A model generated the notes under the pieces. The model worked only from the letters and a program-made list of their open reading frames with translations, was not told where the DNA came from and made no database searches. The position numbers were made by a program, and so were the translations under genes. This document shows positions 9,367 to 16,785 of a stretch of DNA of 64,000 bases, piece by piece. How positions within the stretch are numbered: position 1 is the first letter of the stretch; each line of letters starts with the position of its first letter. The stretch is from CAXXOK01 sp963663285 (GTDB lineage: Bacteria > Bacillota > Clostridia > Christensenellales > Aristaeellaceae), in contig CAXXNI010000004.1 in assembly GCA_963663285.2 (NCBI GenBank), forward strand, positions 682,001 to 746,000, in the 5' to 3' direction.

Positions 9367-9428
9367 AAAAATGCACACCTTCGTCTGACAAATCGTTTGA
9401 CATCGGACGCGGGGTGTGCATTTTATCA
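9367..9428 (+). terminator. Strong terminator-like hairpin
   Basis: AAAATGCACACC pairs with GGTGTGCATTTT, and inside it CGTCTG pairs with CGGACG (one G-T pair). A TTTTATCATTTT tail follows. The A-tract on the left makes it possibly bidirectional. Confidence 0.7.
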
Positions 9429-9456
9429 TTTTGTTGTACTTAAGCCATAACAGTTA

Positions 9457-9498
9457 CCATCTATTGATAAAAGAGATTTTATCGGTAGATGGTTTTTT
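9457..9498 (+). terminator. Rho-independent terminator
   Basis: CCATCTATTGATAAAA pairs with TTTTATCGGTAGATGG (one G-T pair) around a four-base loop, followed by six T. This is a textbook terminator and the last of three successive hairpins. Confidence 0.85.
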
Positions 9499-9796
9499 GT
9501 TAGATGACGAAAGCTATGATTTATAAGAGCTTTGGGCGATTTTGGTAGCGTTGTATCTATGGTATTTTAAAGCAAAATATGGCTGATATAGTTAAAAAGA
9601 TCATAATCTCATAATTTTGCACCCAAACGTTGAACAGACATCGTTGGATTTGAACCCACCGGGGCATAAATTCAACGATTACAAATAAACATATTTCTCG
9701 AGATTCTGCAGTGTAAGCATTGAATTGTTACATCAGGCTAACCCACATTGTGATCTTTTTCTTATAAATGGTCATAGGATAGATGAGAATATAACG

Positions 9797-9825
9797 TTAT
9801 GTAAAAAATGAGCTAGTGTTATGAT
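9797..9825 (+). promoter_or_regulatory. Candidate sigma-A promoter upstream of the first importer
   Basis: TTATGT and TATGAT are separated by 17 bases. It lies about 360 bases before the importer ATPase gene and just upstream of the 12-codon ORF. The -35 box is weak. Confidence 0.4.
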
Positions 9826-9882
9826 GCGCATATAAAACAACTAACCATCTTGTTTCCAGTATATTTGGAGGAGAACTGGCGG

Positions 9883-9921
9883 ATGAACATTCGAGAATTA
9901 AATGAAAATGAGCGTTTGTAA
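9883..9921 (+). other. 12-codon ORF with a strong ribosome site (leader peptide or gene remnant)
   Basis: GGAGGAG lies nine bases before an ATG that opens MNIRELNENERL and then stops. The start resembles the N-terminus of many GNAT acetyltransferases, so it may be the stump of a decayed gene. Alternatively it is a leader peptide for the importer operon about 260 bases downstream. Both readings are inference; only the ribosome site and the ORF are seen. Confidence 0.3.
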
Positions 9922-10180
9922 TAATGATACACGATGAAGCTGCTGTTGATTTGGCATGACAACCAGGCTAAGAAATATTTATGTGACATAAAGCCCTTAA
10001 GGCATGAAAATGATGTGTTTCTATAAAACCAAACATACAGAACGAGAACTATGGTTTTTAAAAAAGTATATTGAAAGAAATCATATGAAGATAATATACC
10101 TTTAAATCGCAATTGCAAGTTGAACACTTGAGAAAAGAAAGGAGTACAAAGGATGCAGAGCATTCTTTTGAAAAAGGTTA

Positions 10181-11695
10181 ATGAGCATAGAATCTAATGA
10201 TAGTTTCCTTTTACAAATTCAAGGAGTATCAAAGAGCTTTGGTAGCGTGCAAGCGTTAAAAGATGCCAACCTTAACATAAAACCAGCTTCTGTACATGCA
10301 TTGATCGGTGAAAACGGAGCAGGGAAGTCAACATTAATGAAAATCCTCAACGGTATGTACAGTGCTGATGATGGAGAAATGATCTTCAAAGGAGAAAAGG
10401 TTGCTTTTTCATCAACTCACAAGGCGCTTGCTGCAGGTATTTCGATGATTCACCAAGAACTGATGCCAATTTTAGAACTCTCTGTAGCTGACAATATTTT
10501 CATGGGTAAATACCCCAAAAATCGATTATCAATGGTTCAAAAGCGCAGTATGCTTGAAAAAACAAAAAAGCTCTTGGAGGAGCTCGATATCAAAGGGATT
10601 TCGCCAGGGGCGAAGATGAAAACGCTGAGCATGGCGCAAACGCAGATGGTCGAAATCGCCAAGGCTGTATCCAACCATGCACAACTCATCATCATGGATG
10701 AACCTACATCTTCTCTGACCGATGATGATGTAGCTCGCCTCTTTTTAATTATAAGAAGACTACAAGCAAGCAATAGAACTTCATTTATCTATATTTCCCA
10801 CAGGCTTGAGGAAATTTTCGAGATTAGCGATACAATTACTGTGCTTCGCGACGGTGAGACCATCGAGACTGATGAAACGAGGAATTTTACGAATGATCGG
10901 CTCGTGCGTTCGATGGTAGGACGTGAGCTAAAGGATCTGTACAACAAAGTACCTGTTAAAACCGGAAAAGCGATGCTTGAGGTATCAAAATTGTGCGGAA
11001 ATGGTTTCCGAGATATAAGCTTTTGTTTGCACCGCGGAGAAATACTCGGGCTCGCTGGCTTGGTAGGAGCTGGTCGAACGGAATTAGTTGAATCCATCTT
11101 TGGTATTCGTAAAATCTCATCAGGCGAAATCCGTAAGGACGGAAAACTTCTTACTATCAACAGTACCGTAGACGCAATACACAATGGTATCTCGCTTGCT
11201 ACAGAAGACCGAAAGCAATTAGGTTTGGTATTAGGAATGAGCGTTGGCTTCAACATCTCGTTGCCTAGTCTTAAAGGCTTTGCAAAGGGAGGGCTAGTCA
11301 ACGCCCGAAATGAAGAAAAACAAACAGCGGTATATGCCAAGCTGCTGGGAGTCAAGACGGCGAGCATGAAAGCGAAAGTAGGAACTCTTTCTGGGGGCAA
11401 TCAACAAAAGGTGGTTCTTGCAAAATGGCTGTTGACGCAACCGGATGTATTTATCCTAGATGAGCCTACGCGAGGCATTGACGTAGGGGCAAAGTCTGAT
11501 ATCTATGCCATTATGGAAGAACTTGTAAAGAAGGGGAAATCAATTATCATGATTTCCTCAGAACTACCCGAAGTGCTGGGTATGAGTGACCGCATTTTGG
11601 TCATGCATGAAGGTCGTGTGGTTGGAGAAATGCTCAGAGAAGATGCAACACAGGAGAAAATTGGCAGAATGTTTGGGTTTGAGAAGGGAGAATAA
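10181..11695 (+). CDS. Sugar ABC importer ATPase with two nucleotide-binding domains (RbsA/MglA type), importer 1
   Basis: 504 residues with two ABC domains in one chain, as in ribose/galactose importers. The first domain has Walker A GENGAGKST (about residue 43), the degenerate signature LSMAQTQMVEIAKA and Walker B LIIMDEPTS. The second has the usual degenerate Walker A region (LVGAGRTELVESIFG), signature LSGGNQQKVVLAKWL and Walker B VFILDEPTRGID. It energises uptake by the permease gene that follows directly (stop at 11695, next ATG at 11696) and the binding protein at 12918. The order ATPase-permease-binding protein differs from importers 2 and 3 of this window, where the binding protein comes first. 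Ribosome site AAGG, modest. Confidence 0.92.
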   Translation: MSIESNDSFLLQIQGVSKSFGSVQALKDANLNIKPASVHALIGENGAGKSTLMKILNGMYSADDGEMIFKGEKVAFSSTHKALAAGISMIHQELMPILELSVADNIFMGKYPKNRLSMVQKRSMLEKTKKLLEELDIKGISPGAKMKTLSMAQTQMVEIAKAVSNHAQLIIMDEPTSSLTDDDVARLFLIIRRLQASNRTSFIYISHRLEEIFEISDTITVLRDGETIETDETRNFTNDRLVRSMVGRELKDLYNKVPVKTGKAMLEVSKLCGNGFRDISFCLHRGEILGLAGLVGAGRTELVESIFGIRKISSGEIRKDGKLLTINSTVDAIHNGISLATEDRKQLGLVLGMSVGFNISLPSLKGFAKGGLVNARNEEKQTAVYAKLLGVKTASMKAKVGTLSGGNQQKVVLAKWLLTQPDVFILDEPTRGIDVGAKSDIYAIMEELVKKGKSIIMISSELPEVLGMSDRILVMHEGRVVGEMLREDATQEKIGRMFGFEKGE

Positions 11696-12682
11696 ATGCA
11701 CATGAATTACAAACTACTCACAGAGAACGACACAAAGAAAAAAGTGCAGAGGGTGCTCTCATCATATGGAATCTTCTTCATTTTTTTACTGATGGTTTTA
11801 CTGATGAGTATATTGTCAGAAGGCCGGTTTCTTAGACCGGGTAATATCCTAACCGTTCTTAAGCAAGTATCGATCAATGGCATTTTGAGCCTCGGCATGA
11901 TGACAGTGCTTGTAACCGGTGGTATTGACCTATCGGTCGGTTCTATTCTGGCACTCGCCGGCGTGATTGCCACTACTTATGCGCACCCAGAGCCGTATTT
12001 CCCGATCGCCATGGTTCTTGGCATAGGCTTGTTAGTAGGGCTAGCCTGTGGATTGGTTAACGGCATTGTGGTGGCTTACCTGAATGTGCCAGCGTTCATC
12101 GCTACGCTTGGGATGATGAGTGTAGCAAGAGGACTCACAATGATATATGTGGACGGCAAGCCCGTAAACGGACTTTCGACGGCATACCGCTTTATTGGCA
12201 GAGAGTCGATTTTAGGTATCCCAGCAATGGTTTGGATCTTATTGATTTTTGTTGCAATTACGTTCATTATTATGCACCGATCTGTTCTTGGAAGATACAT
12301 TTTCGCTATAGGTGGAAATGAAATGGCTGCAAGTGCGTCTGGCATCAACACCCGAAAAATCAAACTTCTCGCCTATGCCTTTTCAGGCTTGTGCTGTGGT
12401 ATGGCAGGTATGCTTTTAGCTTCCCGTACGAATGCAGCAGCACCGGGAGCAGGGTCAGGATATGAACTGGATGCTATTGCTAGCGCTGTCATCGGCGGGG
12501 TTAGCACAGTTGGCGGTAAAGGCCGTGTGCTAGGCGCATGTGTTGGTTTCTTGATCCTTGGTATCATAAGTAACGGCCTGGATCTTCTCAATGTTTCTTC
12601 CTATATTCAACAGGTCATTAAAGGCCTGATTATCGTTGCGGCGGTCTTCTTTGATCAGCGTTCGAACGCGAAAGCTATGTGA
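11696..12682 (+). CDS. Sugar ABC importer permease (RbsC type), importer 1
   Basis: 328 residues with eight to ten membrane helices of the branched/monosaccharide permease family (BPD_transp_2). Family marks are VTGGIDLSVGSILALAGVIA near residues 70-90 and the C-terminal ELDAIASAVIGGVSTVGGKG stretch that contacts the ATPase. It begins directly after the ATPase stop codon; a second ATG two codons later (11702) is an alternative start. Importer 1 is the only one of the three without an extended spacer or extra lipoprotein between permease and ATPase. Substrate class is a pentose, hexose or related polyol by family; specificity cannot be read from the permease. Confidence 0.9.
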   Translation: MHMNYKLLTENDTKKKVQRVLSSYGIFFIFLLMVLLMSILSEGRFLRPGNILTVLKQVSINGILSLGMMTVLVTGGIDLSVGSILALAGVIATTYAHPEPYFPIAMVLGIGLLVGLACGLVNGIVVAYLNVPAFIATLGMMSVARGLTMIYVDGKPVNGLSTAYRFIGRESILGIPAMVWILLIFVAITFIIMHRSVLGRYIFAIGGNEMAASASGINTRKIKLLAYAFSGLCCGMAGMLLASRTNAAAPGAGSGYELDAIASAVIGGVSTVGGKGRVLGACVGFLILGIISNGLDLLNVSSYIQQVIKGLIIVAAVFFDQRSNAKAM

Positions 12683-12917
12683 AGAGTAGTCTTCTGAAGA
12701 AAGCACTCGACTCACGTATTCAATCCTTTGAGAAACCCAAAGTATGTTTGTTGTTCTATGGAGTGATTTACAGTTTGCACAAAGTGGGATCTGTTAACGT
12801 TTGTACGTTCTGAATAGGAAGGAGGAAAGCAGCTCAAACAAATAAACGATCACGAGCTCTGGTTTGCTCTGGTTCTTGTCGAAAGAACAACTAAAACGAA
12901 TAGGAGAGATCTAAACT

Positions 12918-13910
12918 ATGAAAAAAAGACGTTTTCTGGCAATGGTTCTTACTGTTATGTTGGCATTATCGATGATAACATTCGGATCTGCGTATGCGGA
13001 AACGGAAACGACTTACACGATTGGCGTTTGCTGGTATTGGCTCTCTGGCGAATTCATGTCTGTATGCAAGAACTACATGGATATGTACATTGAGGAATAT
13101 GAAGCTGCACATCCCGGCGTCTTGAATGTAATCCAGCTCGACAGCACGGGTGATCCCAACGTCCAAATTTCTCAGGTTGAAAACCTGATCTCTCAGGACG
13201 TTGATCTAATCTTACTTAATCCTTGGGACAGAATACAGCTTGCAGCAGCGACTGAGATGTGCTACGAAGCAGGCATCCCGGTGATTGAGTTTAATGTTGA
13301 AACTGACGCTAAGGATTATCGACTTAGTTATGTCGGATCTGATCACTACGATAGTGGTTATGTTACCGCCAAATGCCTGATCGAAGCAATGGGCGGGAAA
13401 GGCAACATTGCTGTATTGAAGGGACCTTCTGGCCATGACGCTGAACTTGCTAGAACGCAGGCTCTCAACGATGTCCTGAAAGAGTATCCGGAAGTGAAAA
13501 TCGTAGCGGAAGAATACGCCAACTGGATGCGCGATCAGGGTATGGCTGCGACTGAAAACTGGTTACAGGCGGATCTGGGCATAACCGGTATCTTTGGCGA
13601 GAACGATGAAATGGCTCTGGGTGCTATCGAAGCATTAAAAGGAACCGAGTTCGAAGGCAAAATTTTAGTTGCTGGTATTGATGGCTTACCCGATGCGCTT
13701 AACGCAATTCGCGAGGGTACGTTGCTCTGCACAGCGATCCAGAGTGCAAAAAAACAAGCGCAGTGGTCTATTGACTATGCGATTAAGTATCTCAACGGCG
13801 AGACAATTGAACCATACTATGATACTGGTTTCCCGTTGATTACCAAGGAAAATGTGGATGATCCTGAGTTTGATACGTCTGATGCTTACGAGTGGGCACA
13901 AAACCACTAA
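12918..13910 (+). CDS. Sugar-binding protein (RbsB type), importer 1
   Basis: 330 residues with a signal peptide (about 1-27, ending AYA) and the periplasmic-binding-protein type I fold. VENLISQDVDLILLNPWDR, VGSDHYDSGYVTAKCLIEAMGG and FGENDEMALGAIEAL are the typical hinge and ligand-loop regions. There is no lipobox, so it may be anchored by an uncleaved signal or held near the membrane by other means. The ATG follows AGGAGAG. The 235-base leader contains an orphan GGAAGGAGG tract with no ORF behind it, and a small palindrome AACGT-TTGT-ACGTT at 12796-12809 that could be an operator. A strong hairpin without T-tract follows the gene. Confidence 0.9.
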   Translation: MKKRRFLAMVLTVMLALSMITFGSAYAETETTYTIGVCWYWLSGEFMSVCKNYMDMYIEEYEAAHPGVLNVIQLDSTGDPNVQISQVENLISQDVDLILLNPWDRIQLAAATEMCYEAGIPVIEFNVETDAKDYRLSYVGSDHYDSGYVTAKCLIEAMGGKGNIAVLKGPSGHDAELARTQALNDVLKEYPEVKIVAEEYANWMRDQGMAATENWLQADLGITGIFGENDEMALGAIEALKGTEFEGKILVAGIDGLPDALNAIREGTLLCTAIQSAKKQAQWSIDYAIKYLNGETIEPYYDTGFPLITKENVDDPEFDTSDAYEWAQNH

Positions 13911-13943
13911 GAGTGAAAGCAACCCCATTGATGACATAAGGTA

Positions 13944-13997
13944 AACAAATACGGGGCTGCGCAGAGTATAACTGCTCAAAGCAGCCTCGTATTTGTT
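13944..13997 (+). promoter_or_regulatory. Intercistronic hairpin after the importer 1 binding-protein gene
   Basis: AACAAATACGGGGCTGC pairs with GCAGCCTCGTATTTGTT (one G-T pair), 17 pairs, with no T-tract behind it. Such stem-loops after binding-protein genes often protect the upstream mRNA or attenuate read-through; here read-through would reach the mutarotase gene. Confidence 0.7.
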
Positions 13998-14045
13998 ATA
14001 AATGATAACGAGGGCGATGTGCTCTCTTTTAAGGAGGCGTCCATT

Positions 14046-14483
14046 TTGCTGAAAAAAATTTCTCCATTACTATCTCCAGATATATTAAAGGTTATAGCTG
14101 AAATGGGACATCAAGATTCAATTGTGCTTGGAGATGCGAATTTCCCGGCACAGCGCTATGCAAAACATGGTGCTATTGTACTAAGAGCTGATGGTGTTGG
14201 TGCTACGGAATTGCTGGACGCGATTTTACAGCTCTTTCCGCTTGACGAATATAAGGAACAGCCGGTCCTTTTAATGGAAGTGCCAGCGGATCAACAGGTT
14301 AAAACGCCTATTTGGAAGGCTTATAAAGACGTTGTTGCTAAGTATGATGATCGTGGCGCAGATGCTGTAGCAACACTGGAGCGAAGCGCATATTATGAAG
14401 CCTGTAAGGATGTATATGCATTTATTCAAACTGGCGAGACTGCCTTGTATGCAAATGTCATGCTTACAAAAGGAATTGTCTAA
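14046..14483 (+). CDS. fucU: RbsD/FucU family sugar mutarotase
   Basis: 145 residues of the RbsD/FucU family, which interconverts anomers of a free sugar (ribose or fucose in known members) before phosphorylation. The N-terminus LKKISPLLSPDILKVIAEMGHQDSIVLGDANFPAQ matches FucU, with the catalytic His in MGHQD and the LGDANFPA motif; the C-terminus ending in TGETALYANVMLTKG carries the family's conserved Tyr/Asn loop. I choose the TTG at 14046 because AAGGAGG lies eight bases upstream and the resulting protein starts where FucU proteins normally do; an in-frame start at 14019 has no ribosome site. It is the first gene of the BMC region and implies that a free aldose is handled. Confidence 0.82.
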   Translation: MLKKISPLLSPDILKVIAEMGHQDSIVLGDANFPAQRYAKHGAIVLRADGVGATELLDAILQLFPLDEYKEQPVLLMEVPADQQVKTPIWKAYKDVVAKYDDRGADAVATLERSAYYEACKDVYAFIQTGETALYANVMLTKGIV

Positions 14484-14646
14484 ACATGGGCAATGATTCG
14501 TTGTTTATGTGCTTTGGATAAGGATATGAATATTAAGAAAAGTCACTGGATGGCTGAAGTTTTAGCGTTATGTGAATAAAGGGATTGTGCTACGATAAAT
14601 CTGGTGAAACACCAAATATGCTTCATTATATATAGGAGGGAAAAAG

Positions 14647-15369
14647 ATGGCCGATCTATCGAAAATCAAAGACAAATGGGAGTTAGCAAAACTGCTGGAC
14701 TATAATATTCTTGGCCGTAAGGAAGCTACCACAAAGGAGCTCGACGATGCTCTGGTGGTGATGCGCAAATATAAATTCGCTTGCTTTATGACAGGCATGG
14801 CGATGATTCCTTATCTCGCCAAGGAATTGAGCGATCTGGATTGTGAAATCGGTACTGTTATAGACTTTCCGTTCGGTTATTCTGATACTAAAACCAAGGT
14901 TCAGGCTACAGAAAACGCAGTGAAGATGGGTGCTACCTCTGTAGACATGGTCTTTAATATTGGCGCTCTTCGCGAGCATCGATATGATTATTGCCTGCAT
15001 GAGCTCAAAGAACATGTGAAGGCGGCGGCTGGTGCGGTTACTAAACCCATCATGGAAGTAGCGTTTCTGACTGATGATGAAATCCGTGCGGCGTGCAGCA
15101 TTATTGTTGAAGCCGGTGCAACCTTTGCCAAGACTTCCAGCGGCCAGTCCAAAGGCCCGTCGATGGAACAGATTATTGTTATTCGTGATGCTGTTAAGGG
15201 TACTGGCGTAAAGGTAAAAGCTGGCGTTGTGTTCCCGAAACCTCAGAATTGCGTGGCATTCTACATGGCCGGCTGCGATCGTATCGGTTGCTTTGAAGCA
15301 CCACAGGTTTGTGAAGCTTTTGATACCATGCGGGAAATTGGCTTGGTACCTGCCTATTCTGGCCGCTAA
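14647..15369 (+). CDS. deoC: DeoC-family aldolase (deoxyribose-phosphate aldolase-like)
   Basis: 240-residue class I aldolase of the DeoC family. Known members cleave 2-deoxyribose-5-phosphate to acetaldehyde and glyceraldehyde-3-phosphate through a Schiff base. Catalytic residues are visible: Asp100 in VDMVFNIGAL, Lys162 in FAKTSSGQ (Schiff-base lysine) and Lys191 in VKAGVVF. The motifs differ from the common KTSTGF and KASGGIRT forms, so the acceptor or donor may be altered. AGGAGG precedes the ATG. It is followed by BMC shell genes, so the aldehyde product is probably made next to or inside the compartment. This would be the signature enzyme of the locus. The 163 bases before it show no promoter I can define. 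Confidence 0.85.
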   Translation: MADLSKIKDKWELAKLLDYNILGRKEATTKELDDALVVMRKYKFACFMTGMAMIPYLAKELSDLDCEIGTVIDFPFGYSDTKTKVQATENAVKMGATSVDMVFNIGALREHRYDYCLHELKEHVKAAAGAVTKPIMEVAFLTDDEIRAACSIIVEAGATFAKTSSGQSKGPSMEQIIVIRDAVKGTGVKVKAGVVFPKPQNCVAFYMAGCDRIGCFEAPQVCEAFDTMREIGLVPAYSGR

Positions 15370-15532
15370 AATAACAGGGTTGAGGTAAAGGTTTATGGCG
15401 GATACTGCAAAGAAAACGAGCAACGCTGCCCCAGAAGTAGTGAAACAATCCCAACAAGAAGCGAAGAGTGAAGCGGTTGAGATACTTCCTCTTAAAAACA
15501 AAGAAATCATTATGAAAAAAGGAGAAACTAGA

Positions 15533-15814
15533 ATGGATAAGCAGGCTCTTGGCATGGTAGAAACCAGAGGTTTAATTGGAGCAATCGAAGCAGCAGATGC
15601 AATGGTGAAAGCAGCTGACGTTCATCTGATTGGGAAGTCTCAGATTGGTTCTGGTCTGGTTACTGTTATGGTTCGCGGCGATGTGGGCGCTGTTAAAGCT
15701 TCTGTTGAAGCTGGCGCGACTGCTGCGAAGCGTGTTGGTGAGCTGTTCGGAATTCACGTTATCCCCAGCCCTCATGGCGATGTGGAACAAATCCTGCCCA
15801 ATGGCACCAAATAA
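15533..15814 (+). CDS. BMC-H hexameric shell protein (PduA/PduJ type)
   Basis: 93-residue single BMC domain that forms hexameric facets of a microcompartment shell. Typical motifs are ALGMVETRGLIGAIEAADAMVKAA, the pore-side KSQIGSGLVTVMVRGDVGAV and the end IPSPHGDVEQIL. I choose the ATG at 15533, with AAAAAAGGAG eight bases upstream, because the protein then has the usual length. However, the frame is open upstream to an ATG at 15395 that also has a ribosome-site-like GAGGTAAAGG, and would add a 46-residue Ala/Lys/Glu-rich extension. Both forms could be made. It is the only BMC-H gene in this window. Confidence 0.9.
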   Translation: MDKQALGMVETRGLIGAIEAADAMVKAADVHLIGKSQIGSGLVTVMVRGDVGAVKASVEAGATAAKRVGELFGIHVIPSPHGDVEQILPNGTK

Positions 15815-15824
15815 GAGGTAACAT

Positions 15825-16070
15825 ATGGATATTGATAAGATGATCAGAGAAATCACCGAAGAAACGCTTAAAAGCCTTCGCGCAGAGAACACTCCCGCTT
15901 TGTTCACAAGCCGGGACTCATCTAGTGGACGCTCGGCCTACGATATGGGCCCTTGCGCTACGGAAATGTATCGCGAAACCAGAAAAGAATCGGCGTTTGA
16001 CGGTAATTACTCTTCAAGGGTTAATAATGCCGCTCGTAGTTCGGCATACGATTATCAGACACATCGTTGA
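15825..16070 (+). CDS. Small BMC-locus protein with encapsulation-type helix and three SA[YF]D motifs
   Basis: 81 residues, not a family I recognise. Residues 1-21 (DKMIREITEETLKSLRAE) form a short amphipathic helix like the encapsulation peptides that guide cargo into microcompartments. The rest is polar and probably disordered, with the motif Ser-Ala-aromatic-Asp three times (SAYD 37-40, SAFD 56-59, SAYD 73-76), the first and last inside a longer repeat SR-x5-R-S-(S)-AYD. GAGGTAAC stands before the ATG and the gene begins 10 bases after the BMC-H stop. A strong hairpin follows. A linker or scaffold role between shell and cargo is my inference. Confidence 0.7.
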   Translation: MDIDKMIREITEETLKSLRAENTPALFTSRDSSSGRSAYDMGPCATEMYRETRKESAFDGNYSSRVNNAARSSAYDYQTHR

Positions 16071-16078
16071 TTTCATAC

Positions 16079-16117
16079 AATTCAGGCCACTCGGATAGTT
16101 TCCGACTGGCCTGAATT
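16079..16117 (+). promoter_or_regulatory. Intercistronic hairpin between the small BMC protein and pduL
   Basis: AATTCAGGCCACTCGG pairs with CCGACTGGCCTGAATT with one mismatch and a six- to seven-base loop. No T-tract follows. It may stabilise the upstream shell-protein mRNA and lower read-through into the enzyme genes. Confidence 0.65.
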
Positions 16118-16131
16118 GGTAATAATTAAGA

Positions 16132-16785
16132 ATGAAAGAGTACAAGATGATGCAACAGGAATTGACGTGGAAGGTTCGTGCTTTCGTCCTATTGAAAATC
16201 AATCGGGAAATTGGACGAAGATTTGTTCCTGTCGGTGTCTCCAACCGGCATATTCATCTGTCTATGGCCGATATTGAAACGCTCTTTGGCTTTGGATATG
16301 CATTGCAAAAGTATAGTCCTCTTTCCCAGCCTGGACAATTTGCAGCAGTGGAAACTGTCACACTTCAGGGGCCAAAAGGGAAGTTGGGGAAAGTGCGTGT
16401 GTTAGGACCTGCTCGTCCAGAGACACAGGTAGAGATCTCCGTTACAGATTCGTTTGCGTTAGGCATTAAGCCTCCGGTTAGGATGTCCGGAGACCTGAAA
16501 GGGACACCCGGGATTCTTGTAATAGGCCCCAAAGGAAGCGTGCAGCTGTCATCGGGCGTCATGATCGCATCTAGACATATGCATATTTCTGCAGAGGAAG
16601 CAAAAGTGTTTGGCCTAAAAAATGGAGACATTGTGAAACTACGAGCGACCGGAAAAAGAGGAATCGTATTCGAAAATGTGCTGGTGCGCAGTGGTAACGA
16701 TCACGAGATTGAAGCACACTTTGATGTTGATGAAGCGAATGCTGCACACCTGAAAAATGGAGAAATGCTGGAAATAGTACCATGA
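16132..16785 (+). CDS. pduL: BMC phosphotransacylase PduL
   Basis: 217 residues of the PduL family, which converts acyl-CoA and phosphate to acyl-phosphate and free CoA inside microcompartments and so recycles the private CoA pool. Two PduL half-domains are visible, each opening with a metal-binding element: SNRHIHLS and ASRHMHIS; DHEIEAHFDVDEAN supplies a further metal ligand region. The N-terminal 35 residues before VPVGVSNRH are helix-forming and probably serve as the encapsulation peptide. Start choice is uncertain: the ATG at 16132 has a weak ribosome site and ATGs at 16147 and 16150 are possible. The stop overlaps the next gene by four bases. It partners the CoA-acylating aldehyde dehydrogenase at 17840. 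Confidence 0.93.
   Translation: MKEYKMMQQELTWKVRAFVLLKINREIGRRFVPVGVSNRHIHLSMADIETLFGFGYALQKYSPLSQPGQFAAVETVTLQGPKGKLGKVRVLGPARPETQVEISVTDSFALGIKPPVRMSGDLKGTPGILVIGPKGSVQLSSGVMIASRHMHISAEEAKVFGLKNGDIVKLRATGKRGIVFENVLVRSGNDHEIEAHFDVDEANAAHLKNGEMLEIVP

Larger units (their letters stand above)
9000..10180. other. Long gene-poor stretch with stacked hairpins
   Basis: About 1.2 kb between the TRAP permease and the first sugar importer. It holds three strong hairpins (9219-9498), a weak inverted repeat at 9640-9679, a promoter-like pair at 9797-9825 and a 12-codon ORF with a good ribosome site at 9883. No longer ORF here has a ribosome site, signal peptide or recognisable motif. I see no tRNA or other structured RNA that I can name. 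Confidence 0.6.

Noticed and set aside
9141..9443. 100-codon ORF on the plus strand
   Set aside because: It spans two strong hairpins, has no ribosome site and encodes no recognisable domain; it is probably open by chance.
9640..9681. tRNA-like stretch: the reverse strand reads GGTTCAAATCC inside a small inverted repeat
   Set aside because: Only the T-loop resembles a tRNA. I cannot fold an acceptor stem, anticodon arm or D arm around it.
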